Assembly: GCF_016862395.1 (NCBI RefSeq)
Contig: NZ_BOMW01000035.1
Location: 1 to 64,000, forward strand
DNA length: 64,000 nt
Origin: Actinoplanes siamensis
GTDB lineage: Bacteria; Actinomycetota; Actinomycetes; Mycobacteriales; Micromonosporaceae
Direction: 5' to 3'
Below are positions 41,191 to 49,551 of this stretch, piece after piece. Position 1 is the first letter of the stretch. The number at the start of each line of letters is the position of its first letter. The position numbers and the translations under genes were made by a program. The notes under the pieces were generated by a model. The model did not search any database and had not been told where the DNA came from. It worked only from the letters and a program-made list of their open reading frames with translations.

Positions 41191-42596
41191 CGCTGGATCG
41201 CCTTCACCTGCTGGAACTCCTCCAGGCCGAACCGGCCCAGTTCCCGGCCGACGCCGGACTGCTTGTACCCGCCGAACGGGGCGAACGGATTGAACGAGCC
41301 GCCGTTCACGTCGACCGCGCCGGTGCGGATCCGCCGGGCCACCGCCAGGGCGTGCTCGTCGCCGCCCCAGACCGCGCCGGCCAGGCCGTACTTCGAATTG
41401 TTGGCGATCCGCACGGCCTCGTCGTCGGTGTCGAACGGAATGATCGACAGCACCGGCCCGAAGACCTCCTCCTGGGCCAGCTCGCTCTCCGGGTCGACGT
41501 CGGCGAAGACGGTCGGCGCCACGAAGTGCCCGGTGTCCGGCAGCGGCGCGTCCAGGCCGCCGGCCACCAGCCGGGCCTCGGCGCGCTCGATGAAGCCGCG
41601 GACCCGCTCCCGCTGGCCGGCCGAGACCAGCGGGCCGAGCCGGGTGGCCGGGTCGAACGGGTCACCGACGGGGTAGCCGGCGGCGGTCTTGGCGGCCAGC
41701 GCGACCGCCTCGTCGTAGTGGCTGCGGTGCACCAGCATCCGGGTCCACGCGGTGCACGTCTGGCCGGAGTTGAGGAATGCGTTGCCGACGCCGACCTTGA
41801 CCGCCTTGACCAGGTCGGCGTCCTCCAGGATCACGTTCGCCGACTTGCCGCCGAGTTCCAGGGAGACCTTGGCGATGCGGTCCGCGGCGGCGTGCGTGAT
41901 CGCCCGCCCGGTCGCGGTGGAGCCGGTGAACGAGATCATGTCGATGTCCGGGTGGCCGGCGATGGCCGCGCCGACCACCGGGCCGGTGCCGGTGACCAGG
42001 TTCAGCACGCCGGGCGGCAGGCCCGCCTCGTCCGCCGCGTCGACGAGCAGGTACGCCACCAGGGGGGTCAGCTCGCTCGGCTTGAGCACCACCGTGCAGC
42101 CGGCCGCCAGCGCCGCCCCGACCTTCGCCACCACCTGGTGCAGCGGATAGTTCCACGGGGTGATCGCGCCGACCACGCCGGCCGCCTCGCGCACGACCAG
42201 CGAGTTGCCGATCGTCTCCTCCTCGGCCGGGCGGGACGCCAGGTCCGCGTACCCCTTGAGGACCGTGAGCGGCAGGCCGGCCTGGACCGCCTGCGCCACC
42301 TTCAGCGGTGTGCCCAGCTCCCGTCCGACCGTGCGGGCGATGTCCGCGGCCCGGGCGGCCAGCGCCTCGTGCAGCCGGCCCAGGGCGGCGCCGCGCCCGG
42401 CCGCCGGCAGGCCGGCCCAGCCGTCGAAGGCCTGCCGGGCGGCGGAGACCGCGAGGTTCACGTCCTCCGGCGTGCCCGCCGGGACGTGCCCGATCACCTG
42501 CTCGGTGTACGGGTTCTCCACCTCGATCCGGGCCGCCGACTCCGGCGGCACCCACGCGCCGCCGATGTAGAGCTGTTCCCGCAATTCCGACGTCAT
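41187..42596 (-). CDS. Aldehyde dehydrogenase
   Basis: A 469-residue NAD(P)-dependent ALDH: ITPWNYPLHQVVAKVG (catalytic Asn), VLKPSELTPL, FTGSTATGR, LELGGKSANVIL (catalytic Glu) and FLNSGQTCTAWTR (catalytic Cys). The ending KQSGVGRELGRFGLEEF is typical. Middle gene of tetR-aldh-adh with ATGA overlaps at both ends; the product acid could be the substrate of the CoA ligase encoded divergently. Confidence 0.93.
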   Translation of the reverse strand: MTSELREQLYIGGAWVPPESAARIEVENPYTEQVIGHVPAGTPEDVNLAVSAARQAFDGWAGLPAAGRGAALGRLHEALAARAADIARTVGRELGTPLKVAQAVQAGLPLTVLKGYADLASRPAEEETIGNSLVVREAAGVVGAITPWNYPLHQVVAKVGAALAAGCTVVLKPSELTPLVAYLLVDAADEAGLPPGVLNLVTGTGPVVGAAIAGHPDIDMISFTGSTATGRAITHAAADRIAKVSLELGGKSANVILEDADLVKAVKVGVGNAFLNSGQTCTAWTRMLVHRSHYDEAVALAAKTAAGYPVGDPFDPATRLGPLVSAGQRERVRGFIERAEARLVAGGLDAPLPDTGHFVAPTVFADVDPESELAQEEVFGPVLSIIPFDTDDEAVRIANNSKYGLAGAVWGGDEHALAVARRIRTGAVDVNGGSFNPFAPFGGYKQSGVGRELGRFGLEEFQQVKAIQR

Positions 42597-43222
42597 CGGC
42601 GTACCCCTTGGTCGTAGTGGTCGGACAGGCCGGCGAGCAGCACGTCCAGCCCGAGTTCGAACGCGCCCTCGTCGATCTCGGCGCGGTGGGCCGACAGCTC
42701 GTGGGCACGGTGCAGGTGCGGATAGCGGTCGTAGAGCTCCGGGTCGCTCTCGAAGCCGAGCGCGAACGAGCCGAGCGCGGAGCCGGTGATCAGGTACCGC
42801 ATCAGCGCGCCGATGTGGGTGGCCCGCGACCGCGACCAACCGGCGTCGATCAGCGCGCCGTAGACGGCCTCCGCCATGGCCAACCCGTGCGGGCGCCGGC
42901 CGGGGCCGGTGGCCAGCACCGGGACGATGTTCGGGTGGGCGGCGAGCACCGCGTGGTACGACTTCGCCCAGAGCCGCAGCGCCTCGCGCCAGTCGGAGTC
43001 GGCGAACACCTCGATGTCGACCTGCGCCACCACCGACTCGGCGACCGCGTCGACGATCTCCGCCTTGGTGGCGAAGTGGTTGTAGAGCGACGGGCCCTGC
43101 ACCCCGAGCTCGGTGGCGAGCCGCCGCATCGAGAGCGCGTCCAGCCCCTCCGCGTCGATCAGCGCCGAGGCGGCCTCGACGATGCGCTCCCGGGTGAGCA
43201 GCGCCTGCCGTGGCCGAGCCAT
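42593..43222 (-). CDS. TetR-family regulator (TetR_C type)
   Basis: A 209-residue regulator: HTH in residues 10-55 (TRERIVEAASALIDAEG, LSMRRLATELGVQGPSLYNHF), then a TetR_C effector domain (VLAAHPNIVPVLATGP, ending DEGAFELGLDVLLAGL). It heads the aldh-adh operon and is divergent from the ligase gene, so it probably controls both from the 43223-43340 gap. An AAGGAG site precedes ATG 43222. Confidence 0.9.
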   Translation of the reverse strand: MARPRQALLTRERIVEAASALIDAEGLDALSMRRLATELGVQGPSLYNHFATKAEIVDAVAESVVAQVDIEVFADSDWREALRLWAKSYHAVLAAHPNIVPVLATGPGRRPHGLAMAEAVYGALIDAGWSRSRATHIGALMRYLITGSALGSFALGFESDPELYDRYPHLHRAHELSAHRAEIDEGAFELGLDVLLAGLSDHYDQGVRR

Positions 43223-43284
43223 GTGGGCACTCCTTCCGAACCGGATCCCTGGAAATCGGGAATCAGCACTGGACGCGCAAAAAC

Positions 43285-43301
43285 TTACGCCGCTAGTTTA
43301 T
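43285..43301. promoter_or_regulatory. Operator-like site related to the 30249 palindrome
   Basis: TTACGCCGCTAGTTTAT matches the palindrome at 30249-30265 at 12 of 17 positions, with the TTAC and CTAGT cores kept. It lies in the AT-rich divergent gap between tetR and the acyl-CoA ligase. It suggests, but does not prove, common control. Confidence 0.4.
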
Positions 43302-43340
43302 GCGCTAGCTGCGACGTACATCACTCCGGAAGGAACCAGC

Positions 43341-44882
43341 ATGACGACTCTGTCCCTGGCCACAGTTCTGGCGGAGAGCGCGCGCCGGTACCCGGAGAAG
43401 GTGGCGGTGGTCGACGCGGGCGCCCGGATCACGTACCACGAGTTGTGGCAGCAGGCCCGGGAGTACGCCGCAGGCCTGCGCGAGCTGGGCGTCGGCCCGG
43501 GCAGCACGGTCGCCGTGATGATCCCGAACGTCGCCGACTTCCCCCGCGTCTACTACGCCGCGCTGGCCGTCGGCGCCCGCGTCGTGCCGGTCTCGCTGCT
43601 GCTGACAGCGGAGGAGGTGGCCTACGTCCTGACCGACAGCCAGGCCGACCTGATCGTCACCCACTCCGCGTTCCTGCAGGTGGGCGCCGGCGCGGCGGGG
43701 ATCGCCCGGACCCCGCTGGTGAACGTCGGCCCGCTGCCGGCCGGGCTGCCGGACGCGCCGCGGCGGCTGGAGGAGGTGTCGGCGGCCGTCCCGGCGCTGC
43801 ACACCTACGTGACCCGGCAGGCCGAGGACGTCGCGGTGGTCCTCTACACCAGCGGCACCACCGGCAAGCCCAAGGGCGCCCTGCTCACCCACCTGAACCT
43901 GGTGATGAACGCCGCGGTGAACGTGTTCGACGTGCACCCTCTCACCCGCGACGACGTGGTGCTGGGCTGCCTGCCGCTGTTCCACACGTTCGGCCAGACG
44001 GTCGGGATGAACGCGACGTTCCGGTTGGGCGGGACGCTGGTGCTGCTGGCCCGCTTCTCCGGCGAGGCGGCGATCGACCTGATGCTGCGGGAGAACGTGG
44101 CGATCTTCCACGGCGTGCCGACCATGTACATCGGGCTGCTGGAGGCCGCGGCGAAGGCGGAACGGCTGCCCAGACTCAAACTGTGCGTCTCCGGCGGGGC
44201 GTCGCTGCCGGTCGCGGTGCTGGAGCGGTTTACCGAGGCGTTCGGCTCGCACATCTGGGAGGGTTACGGCCTGTCCGAGACCTCGCCTACGGCGACGACC
44301 AACCAGCCGGCGTACGGGGCCAAGCCGGGCACTGTCGGTCATCCGGTCTGGGGCGTGGAGGTGGAGATCGCGCGCCCCGAGGTGCCGGAGCGGATCGAGT
44401 TCCTGCCCGACGGCGAGCTGGGCGAGATCGTGGTCCGCGGGCACAACGTGTTCGCCGGCTACCTGAACCGGCCGGAGGCGACCGCGGAGGCCATCGTCGA
44501 CGGCTGGTTCCGTACCGGCGACCTGGGTGTCAAGGACGACGAGGGCTTCATCAGCATCGTCGACCGGACCAAGGACCTGATCATCCGCGGCGGCTTCAAC
44601 GTCTATCCGCGTGAGGTGGAGGAGGTGATCGCCCGGCACCCGGCGATCCAACAGGTCGCGGTGATCGGGGTGGCGCACCCGACGCACGGCGAGGAGATCT
44701 GCGCCGTCGTGGTGCCCGCCGAGCCGGGCCTGACCGAGCAGGAGCTGATCGACTGGTCGCGGGACCGGCTCGGCAAGCACAAGTACCCGCGTCAGGTCCG
44801 GTTCGCCGAGTCGCTCCCGCTCGGGCCGAGCATGAAGGTGCTCAAGCGGGAGCTGCGCAAGCAGTACTCGGGCAAGCAGTAA
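43341..44882 (+). CDS. AMP-dependent acyl-CoA ligase (medium/long-chain FadD-like)
   Basis: A 513-residue adenylate-forming enzyme that activates carboxylic acids to acyl-CoA. P-loop LYTSGTTGKPKGALLTH, then GYGLSETSP, the hinge DGWFRTGDLGVKDDEGFI and IIRGGFNVYPREVEEV, and the catalytic Lys near LGPSMKVLKRELRKQ. ATG 43341 follows GGAAGGAACC. It is divergent from the tetR-aldh-adh operon and presumably feeds the acyl-CoA dehydrogenase and SDRs of the neighbouring operon. Confidence 0.92.
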   Translation: MTTLSLATVLAESARRYPEKVAVVDAGARITYHELWQQAREYAAGLRELGVGPGSTVAVMIPNVADFPRVYYAALAVGARVVPVSLLLTAEEVAYVLTDSQADLIVTHSAFLQVGAGAAGIARTPLVNVGPLPAGLPDAPRRLEEVSAAVPALHTYVTRQAEDVAVVLYTSGTTGKPKGALLTHLNLVMNAAVNVFDVHPLTRDDVVLGCLPLFHTFGQTVGMNATFRLGGTLVLLARFSGEAAIDLMLRENVAIFHGVPTMYIGLLEAAAKAERLPRLKLCVSGGASLPVAVLERFTEAFGSHIWEGYGLSETSPTATTNQPAYGAKPGTVGHPVWGVEVEIARPEVPERIEFLPDGELGEIVVRGHNVFAGYLNRPEATAEAIVDGWFRTGDLGVKDDEGFISIVDRTKDLIIRGGFNVYPREVEEVIARHPAIQQVAVIGVAHPTHGEEICAVVVPAEPGLTEQELIDWSRDRLGKHKYPRQVRFAESLPLGPSMKVLKRELRKQYSGKQ

Positions 44883-45305
44883 TCAGGTCAGCAGGGCGGG
44901 CAGTTCGGCGACGATCGGGACGTCCGCGGGCAGCCACGGGACGCTGTCCAACTGGTCCACGGCCAGCCAGCGCAGAGCCGAGTGCTCCAGCGCCTCCGGC
45001 ACGCCGCCGTCGAGCACCTCGACGGCGTAGACCCGGAGCACGGCACGGCCGTGGGCCAGCGGCACGTCCGGGCCGACCCGGTCGCCGACCCGTACCCTGA
45101 TCCCGAGCTCCTCGGCGCACTCCCGGGCCAGCGCCCGCTGGTCGGTCTCGCCCGGCTCGACCTTGCCGCCGGGGAACTCCCATTTGCCGGCCGCCTCCGG
45201 CGGAGCGCTGCGCTGGCAGGCGAGCACCTGCCCGCCCGCGATGATCACCGCCGCGACGATCACCCTCGGTGATGGCGGGGACTTGACGTACTGTTCCGAC
45301 GGCAT
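44883..45305 (-). CDS. MutT/Nudix (d)NTP pyrophosphohydrolase
   Basis: A 140-residue Nudix hydrolase. The Nudix box spans GKVEPGETDQRALARECAEE and continues LGI, intact. Its N-terminal strand VIVAAVIIAGGQVLACQRS and KWEFPGGK resemble 8-oxo-dGTPases and CTP pyrophosphohydrolases (MutT2-like). ATG 45305 is preferred over TTG 45314. It is convergent with the ligase gene, with no gap. Confidence 0.88.
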   Translation of the reverse strand: MPSEQYVKSPPSPRVIVAAVIIAGGQVLACQRSAPPEAAGKWEFPGGKVEPGETDQRALARECAEELGIRVRVGDRVGPDVPLAHGRAVLRVYAVEVLDGGVPEALEHSALRWLAVDQLDSVPWLPADVPIVAELPALLT

Positions 45306-45488
45306 GGCATCCAAGATCGCACAAAACTCCGCCGAACAGGTTGCCCGAGCCGCCCTGATCGTCCCCCAAACACGGATATGTGGGCGTGGACATCACTGTC
45401 CCGACGGACGACACTGTGCCTACCGACCATGACGACACGGCGACAGTTCGGCCACAAGCTGGCAACAACGCTAACGGGGGGTGCGGCC

Positions 45489-45803
45489 ATGCGGGCTAGA
45501 AAACGCCGGGACAACTCCGGCTCGGACTATCTGAGCGACGCCCTCGCGCTATTGGGCGGCTGGACCCGGGACGGCGTGCAGCTGCGCCGCGATCTCGCGT
45601 GCGACGACAGCCAGCATGCCGCATTGACCGAGCGGATCAAGGTGGCGGCGGACACACTCGCGATCCGCCCGGTGATCCGGCGCGTCGATGGGCACACCCA
45701 GATCTGCCTGGGTGACCGGGACGGCGAGGCGATCACCCACGGTGAGGTAACCCTCGCCGCACGCATCGAGGATTTCTACCGCACCGTGCTCGATCACCCG
45801 TAG
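45489..45803 (+). CDS. Pterin-4a-carbinolamine-dehydratase-like protein without the catalytic His pair
   Basis: A 104-residue protein resembling PCD (DcoH): LLGGWTRDGVQLRRDLACDD, a helix TERIKVAADTLAIRP, VDGHTQICLGD and LAARIEDFYRTVL. In active PCDs the first helix ends in a His-His-Pro; here the aligned residues are Ile-Arg-Pro, so dehydratase activity is doubtful. The start is ATG 45489, with only a G-rich stretch upstream. The fold assignment is by pattern only. Confidence 0.5.
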   Translation: MRARKRRDNSGSDYLSDALALLGGWTRDGVQLRRDLACDDSQHAALTERIKVAADTLAIRPVIRRVDGHTQICLGDRDGEAITHGEVTLAARIEDFYRTVLDHP

Positions 45804-45814
45804 AGATCGCGGGC

Positions 45815-45820
45815 TACGCT
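45815..45820 (+). promoter_or_regulatory. Leaderless -10 box (TACGCT)
   Basis: TACGCT seven bases before ATG 45828 of the PH-domain gene. Confidence 0.55.
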
Positions 45821-45827
45821 GCCGCGC

Positions 45828-46190
45828 ATGGCAGACGTGATCTACGACAACAAGAGTCAGCTGGAGCAGGTCGAAAGTGGCCTGCTGGAGGGCGAGACGA
45901 TCATCGCCGTCTACGACGCGATCGGTGTGGGCACCGGTTTCCTCGGGCTGACGAACCGCCGGATCATCATCCAGGACAAGTCGTTCGTCGGTAAGAAGTT
46001 CGCGATCACCAGCATCCCGTACAACAAGGTGAGCTCGGTCAGCGTGGTCAGCAACAAGAGCTGGGCCGGCCAGTTCTTCTCCAGTGGCGAGATCGCCATC
46101 ACCGTGGGACAGCACGTCTACGAGATCGAGTTCCGCGGCTCGGACAAGGCGCACCACGCTCACAACACGATCCTGCAGCACGCCTCCTGA
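45828..46190 (+). CDS. Bacterial PH-domain (bPH) protein
   Basis: A 120-residue cytoplasmic protein made of one bacterial pleckstrin-homology-like domain: GLLEGETIIAVYDAI, TGFLGLTNRRIIIQDKSF, ITSIPYNKVSSVSVVSNK and ITVGQHVYEIEFRGSDK. The TNRRIIIQD pattern is diagnostic of bPH_1. The role is unknown. Leaderless start, monocistronic. Confidence 0.85.
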   Translation: MADVIYDNKSQLEQVESGLLEGETIIAVYDAIGVGTGFLGLTNRRIIIQDKSFVGKKFAITSIPYNKVSSVSVVSNKSWAGQFFSSGEIAITVGQHVYEIEFRGSDKAHHAHNTILQHAS

Positions 46191-46358
46191 CGGCCACGGG
46201 CTCACCGCCCGCCGATCGCCCGCGTCGCAGGACGTACCGGCGGCCGGCGGGCCTCCCGCCGCGCCGGGCCACCGCCCAGCACGGGAACCTGTCGCTCCTT
46301 GCGGCTCGGCGGCCGGCCGTGCTCGCCGGCCGGGCGACCGTCGCGCTGCGCTGACCGG

Positions 46359-47105
46359 TCAGTTCGGATACTCCGGGAGAACCCGGGTCGGCAGGGCGGT
46401 CTCCGTCACCGATCCGTCGTCGGCACGCCTGAGCTGGTACCCCAGTGGCCCCTCGCGGTCCGCGACCACCTCCTCCAGTGACGTGCCCCGGTAGACCAGC
46501 CCCGCGCCGTCGTCGGTGGCGTAGCCGTCCGACAGGGTCCCGTCGCCGATCAGCTCGTGCATCTTCGGCCGGCGCTGTTCCTCGGCGTCGTAGTGCACCC
46601 CGTTGCTGTACGGCAGCCAGCCCAGCCCGTCGGTGAAACCGCGCAGCCGCAGGCCGAAGCTGTCCGTGCTGCCGCCCTGGTGCCAGCAGATCGAGCCGGC
46701 CGACACGCCGCTCATCACGACGCCGGCCTGCCATGCCTCGTGCAGGATCTCGTCCACCCCGTGCACCCGCCACAGCGCGCAGAGGTTCGCCACGCTGCCG
46801 CCGTCGACCCAGACGATGTCCTGCGCCAGGATGTGCGCGCGGATGTCGTCCACGTTGGGCATCGGGAACAGCTGCAGGTGCGACATGGTGAACCTGGTCC
46901 CGGCGAACGCCGAGTAGAACGCGCCGATCCGGGCGTCGGGATCACCTGTCGCCTGGGTGAGCACGCAGATCTTCGGGGCCCGCGTCGCATTGGCCAGCTC
47001 GGCCGCGAAGTGGTGGATGCGGCCCGGCCGGATGTCGAAGATGCTCCGCCGGCCGCGCTGGAAACCCGCGCTGGTGGCCAGGATGGTGGGAATGTCCGCG
47101 GTCAT
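46359..47105 (-). CDS. Peptidase E-like serine hydrolase (S51 family)
   Basis: A 248-residue class I glutamine-amidotransferase-fold peptidase of family S51 (alpha-aspartyl dipeptidase / cyanophycinase group). The nucleophile Ser is in VVMSGVSAGSICWH; the oxyanion region is DIVWVDGGSVANL, and LPYSNGVHYD carries the probable catalytic His. It overlaps the nucleotidyltransferase stop as ATGA. Confidence 0.88.
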   Translation of the reverse strand: MTADIPTILATSAGFQRGRRSIFDIRPGRIHHFAAELANATRAPKICVLTQATGDPDARIGAFYSAFAGTRFTMSHLQLFPMPNVDDIRAHILAQDIVWVDGGSVANLCALWRVHGVDEILHEAWQAGVVMSGVSAGSICWHQGGSTDSFGLRLRGFTDGLGWLPYSNGVHYDAEEQRRPKMHELIGDGTLSDGYATDDGAGLVYRGTSLEEVVADREGPLGYQLRRADDGSVTETALPTRVLPEYPN

Positions 47106-47935
47106 CGCAACATCATCGCGCACGCCTCGGTGGTCTCCAGCACGAGATCGGCGGCGATGTCGATGGCCAGCGTGAGGCGCAGCGGATCGTTGGTGATCGC
47201 GGCGAACGCGGCGTCCACCCGCTCCTGGAACTTCGCCGGCGCGCCCGGCAGCCGCCCGGCCGCGGCGACCGCGCCCTTCTCGTTGATCAGCCACTGCCCG
47301 GCCGCGCCGTGCAGCGCGTGCGCGCACACCCCGACCAACCGGAACAGGCAGCCCGCGACGTAGCTGGTGTCGAACCGGGGAACGCCCTTGCGGGCCAGCC
47401 CGACCAGGAAGTCGGCCTCCCAGAGGCCGGCCACCAGCGCCTCGGCCAGCGGCCTCGGGAAGACCAGGACGCGGCGTCGCAGCGCGGCCAGCTCGCCGGT
47501 CGGATCGGCCAGGATGCGGCCCAGGGCCAATTCGCCGGCGTACGCGAAGTCCGGCACCCCCAGCGGATGACCGCCCTGCGCGTGGAACTCGTACCGGCCG
47601 TGCTCGGCCGCGGCCCAGCAGTCGCGCACCCGGTCCAGGTCCCGGTAGATCCAGTCGACCGGGTGGTCGTCGACGCGCAACCACCCGCCGCCGTCCACCC
47701 ACGGCCCCCATTCGCCGGGCGCGGTGACCCGGGCCTTGCCCCCGGCCACCGCGATCGCGAGCTCGCCGAGCCGGTCGGTGTCGAGCGGCGCCCGGTAGTA
47801 CAGGCCCAGGTCGGTGTCGGACGCCGGCGTCTGGGTCTGCCGCGCCCGGCTGCCGCCCAGCACGACGCCGACCACTCCGGGGACGGTGACCAGCCGCTGG
47901 GCCATCGCGGTCAGGTCGACATCGGAGAGTGCCAT
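47102..47935 (-). CDS. Nucleotidyltransferase-fold protein
   Basis: A 277-residue protein with the minimal nucleotidyltransferase motif GGSRARQTQTPASDTDLGLY (G-S and D-x-D metal site), followed by a helical domain. It resembles aminoglycoside or tRNA-like nucleotidyltransferases of the DUF4037 kind, but the acceptor is unknown. A TAGGCT -10 box ends six bases before ATG 47935. Coupled to peptidase E. Confidence 0.82.
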   Translation of the reverse strand: MALSDVDLTAMAQRLVTVPGVVGVVLGGSRARQTQTPASDTDLGLYYRAPLDTDRLGELAIAVAGGKARVTAPGEWGPWVDGGGWLRVDDHPVDWIYRDLDRVRDCWAAAEHGRYEFHAQGGHPLGVPDFAYAGELALGRILADPTGELAALRRRVLVFPRPLAEALVAGLWEADFLVGLARKGVPRFDTSYVAGCLFRLVGVCAHALHGAAGQWLINEKGAVAAAGRLPGAPAKFQERVDAAFAAITNDPLRLTLAIDIAADLVLETTEACAMMLR

Positions 47936-47941
47936 GCCACC

Positions 47942-47947
47942 AGCCTA
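47942..47947 (-). promoter_or_regulatory. Leaderless -10 box (TAGGCT)
   Basis: TAGGCT on the minus strand, six bases before ATG 47935. Confidence 0.55.
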
Positions 47948-47948
47948 T

Positions 47949-48914
47949 TCAGCACGCCGTCGCCGGTTCCAGCCGAATATCGGCCGGCAGCTCCGGGTCC
48001 AGCAACGACAGATCCTCGCCGGTGACGACGAGCGGGCCGGCCCCGGGCCGCTCGTCCGGTTCCGCGTCCTGGTCCGGCTCCGGGCAGGCGGTCCGCCCGA
48101 GTGGGACACACAACTCGCCGGAGCCCGCGCAGTCCTTCCGGACGCCGAAGACCACCACCCGCTGCTGCGGCTGCCGGACCACCGTGGTGTCCAGTTCCCG
48201 CCGCGCGGCCTGCCTGCCGTCGACGAGCGTGACCAGGTAACGCGTCATCTCCTCGCCGGCCATGCCGGGCGCCTGCACCTTGCGGTAGCCCCGCGGCAGC
48301 GAATCGTCGCGGACCACCTTGGTCTGGTACGGGATGGGCCGGGTCTCCACGTCGGTCCGGGTGGTGACGACCGGCTCGGCCGCGCCGCTCTTCCGGCCCT
48401 GGCGGTCGGGCCGGGCGGGCCGGCCCGGCCGGCTCCGCTGGCCGCGCCGGTTCTGCTCGCCCTTCGCGGCGATCCGGGTCCTCGGCGACGTGTGCGACGG
48501 GCGCGGACCGGTCCGGTCGGCCGGATCCTCGGCGCGCGCCCGCCGCAGCTCGGCCCCGGTCTCCACGGCGGTCCGCGCCGGGTCGGCAGCCACCGGCGGC
48601 GCGGGCCGCACCGGCACGCGCACGCGCCGCTTGGGCGGTGGCGCGGCGGCGGCCGCCTCCCGGCTGACGATCTCCGGATCCTGTTCCAGGTGCGCGGCGC
48701 CCGGGTCGTTGGCCAGCGTCTGCTCGGCGGTCTCGTCGCGGCCATCACCACCGGTCAGACCGGTGGCACCGGCCATACCACCGCCGATGACCACCAGCAG
48801 CGCGCTGGCGCCGGCGGCCATGCGGACACCGAACGGCAGTCGGGCCCACCAAGACTTTCGTGGCGTTTCGAGCAGATGCTGCCAAGAGTCACTAGTTGTC
48901 TGGTTTTGCACCAC
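47949..48914 (-). CDS. Membrane-anchored G5-domain protein
   Basis: A 321-residue protein with a hydrophobic signal-anchor (FGVRMAAGASALLVVIGGGM, residues 28-47), a long Pro/Arg/Ala-rich linker, and a G5 domain at about 185-260 (ETRPIPYQTKVVRDDSLPRG, KVQAPGMAGEEMTRYLVTLV). G5 domains bind N-acetylglucosamine-type cell-wall sugars and occur in resuscitation-promoting factors. There is no Rpf, peptidase or amidase domain here; instead a Cys-containing tail (CAGSGELCVPLG and a final Cys). It starts at GTG 48914. Function unknown beyond wall association. Confidence 0.78.
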   Translation of the reverse strand: MVQNQTTSDSWQHLLETPRKSWWARLPFGVRMAAGASALLVVIGGGMAGATGLTGGDGRDETAEQTLANDPGAAHLEQDPEIVSREAAAAAPPPKRRVRVPVRPAPPVAADPARTAVETGAELRRARAEDPADRTGPRPSHTSPRTRIAAKGEQNRRGQRSRPGRPARPDRQGRKSGAAEPVVTTRTDVETRPIPYQTKVVRDDSLPRGYRKVQAPGMAGEEMTRYLVTLVDGRQAARRELDTTVVRQPQQRVVVFGVRKDCAGSGELCVPLGRTACPEPDQDAEPDERPGAGPLVVTGEDLSLLDPELPADIRLEPATAC

Positions 48915-49059
48915 AGCATTGTGGCTTGTCCAGCGCGGAAGGCAAGTGTGCGACAGTCGCCCGAAATGCTGACCGGGTGCCCGTAACCAGGCCTGCGAGT
49001 TCCCCCGTCAAGGGGAGATGTCGCCGTTCGCGCACCGCGGGACGGGCGCGGGACCGCCG

Positions 49060-49065
49060 TACGAT
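49060..49065 (+). promoter_or_regulatory. Leaderless -10 box (TACGAT) of the MarR gene
   Basis: TACGAT six bases before ATG 49072. Confidence 0.55.
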
Positions 49066-49071
49066 CAAGGC

Positions 49072-49530
49072 ATGCCACCACCCGGACCCCTCGACCCCCT
49101 GAGCCCGGCGGAGGAAGCGGTGATGCGCGCGCTGGGCCGGTTCCTGCTGGTCGTGCCACGGGCGCTGGACGCCGATCTGGAACGCGAGCAGCGCATGTCG
49201 GCAAGCGAGTACTCGGTGCTGCGACACCTCTCGGAGACGCCGGACGGGCGGATGCGGATGAGCGAGCTGGCCGCGGCGTGCGATATGTCACTGAGCGGGA
49301 TGACCCGGCTGGCGGCGAAGCTGGAGTCGCTCGGCTACCTGAAACGGATCCGGTGCGAGGAGGACGCCCGCGGGGCGAACGCCGTGCTCACCGAGGCGGG
49401 GCTGGAACGCCTGCGGGAGGCCTGGCCGACACACCTGGCCAGCGTGCGCCGGCACATCTTCGACCACCTGGGCGAGCTGGACCTCGATCGGCTGGCGGCG
49501 GCGTTCTCCGCCATGGCCACCGACACCTAG
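49072..49530 (+). CDS. MarR-family transcriptional regulator
   Basis: A 152-residue MarR: ALDADLEREQRMSASEYSVL, HTH with MRMSELAAACDMSLSGMTRL, wing with LGYLKRIRCEEDARGANAVL. The start ATG 49072 is set by a leaderless promoter; an in-frame upstream codon is excluded on that basis. Its targets are unknown; it is convergent with a GNAT gene. Confidence 0.88.
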   Translation: MPPPGPLDPLSPAEEAVMRALGRFLLVVPRALDADLEREQRMSASEYSVLRHLSETPDGRMRMSELAAACDMSLSGMTRLAAKLESLGYLKRIRCEEDARGANAVLTEAGLERLREAWPTHLASVRRHIFDHLGELDLDRLAAAFSAMATDT

Positions 49531-49551
49531 CCCCTGCCCGCGGAACAGGCC

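Noticed and set aside
42308..44614. A 768-codon plus-strand open frame
   Set aside because: Antisense to ALDH and tetR and out of frame with the acyl-CoA ligase.
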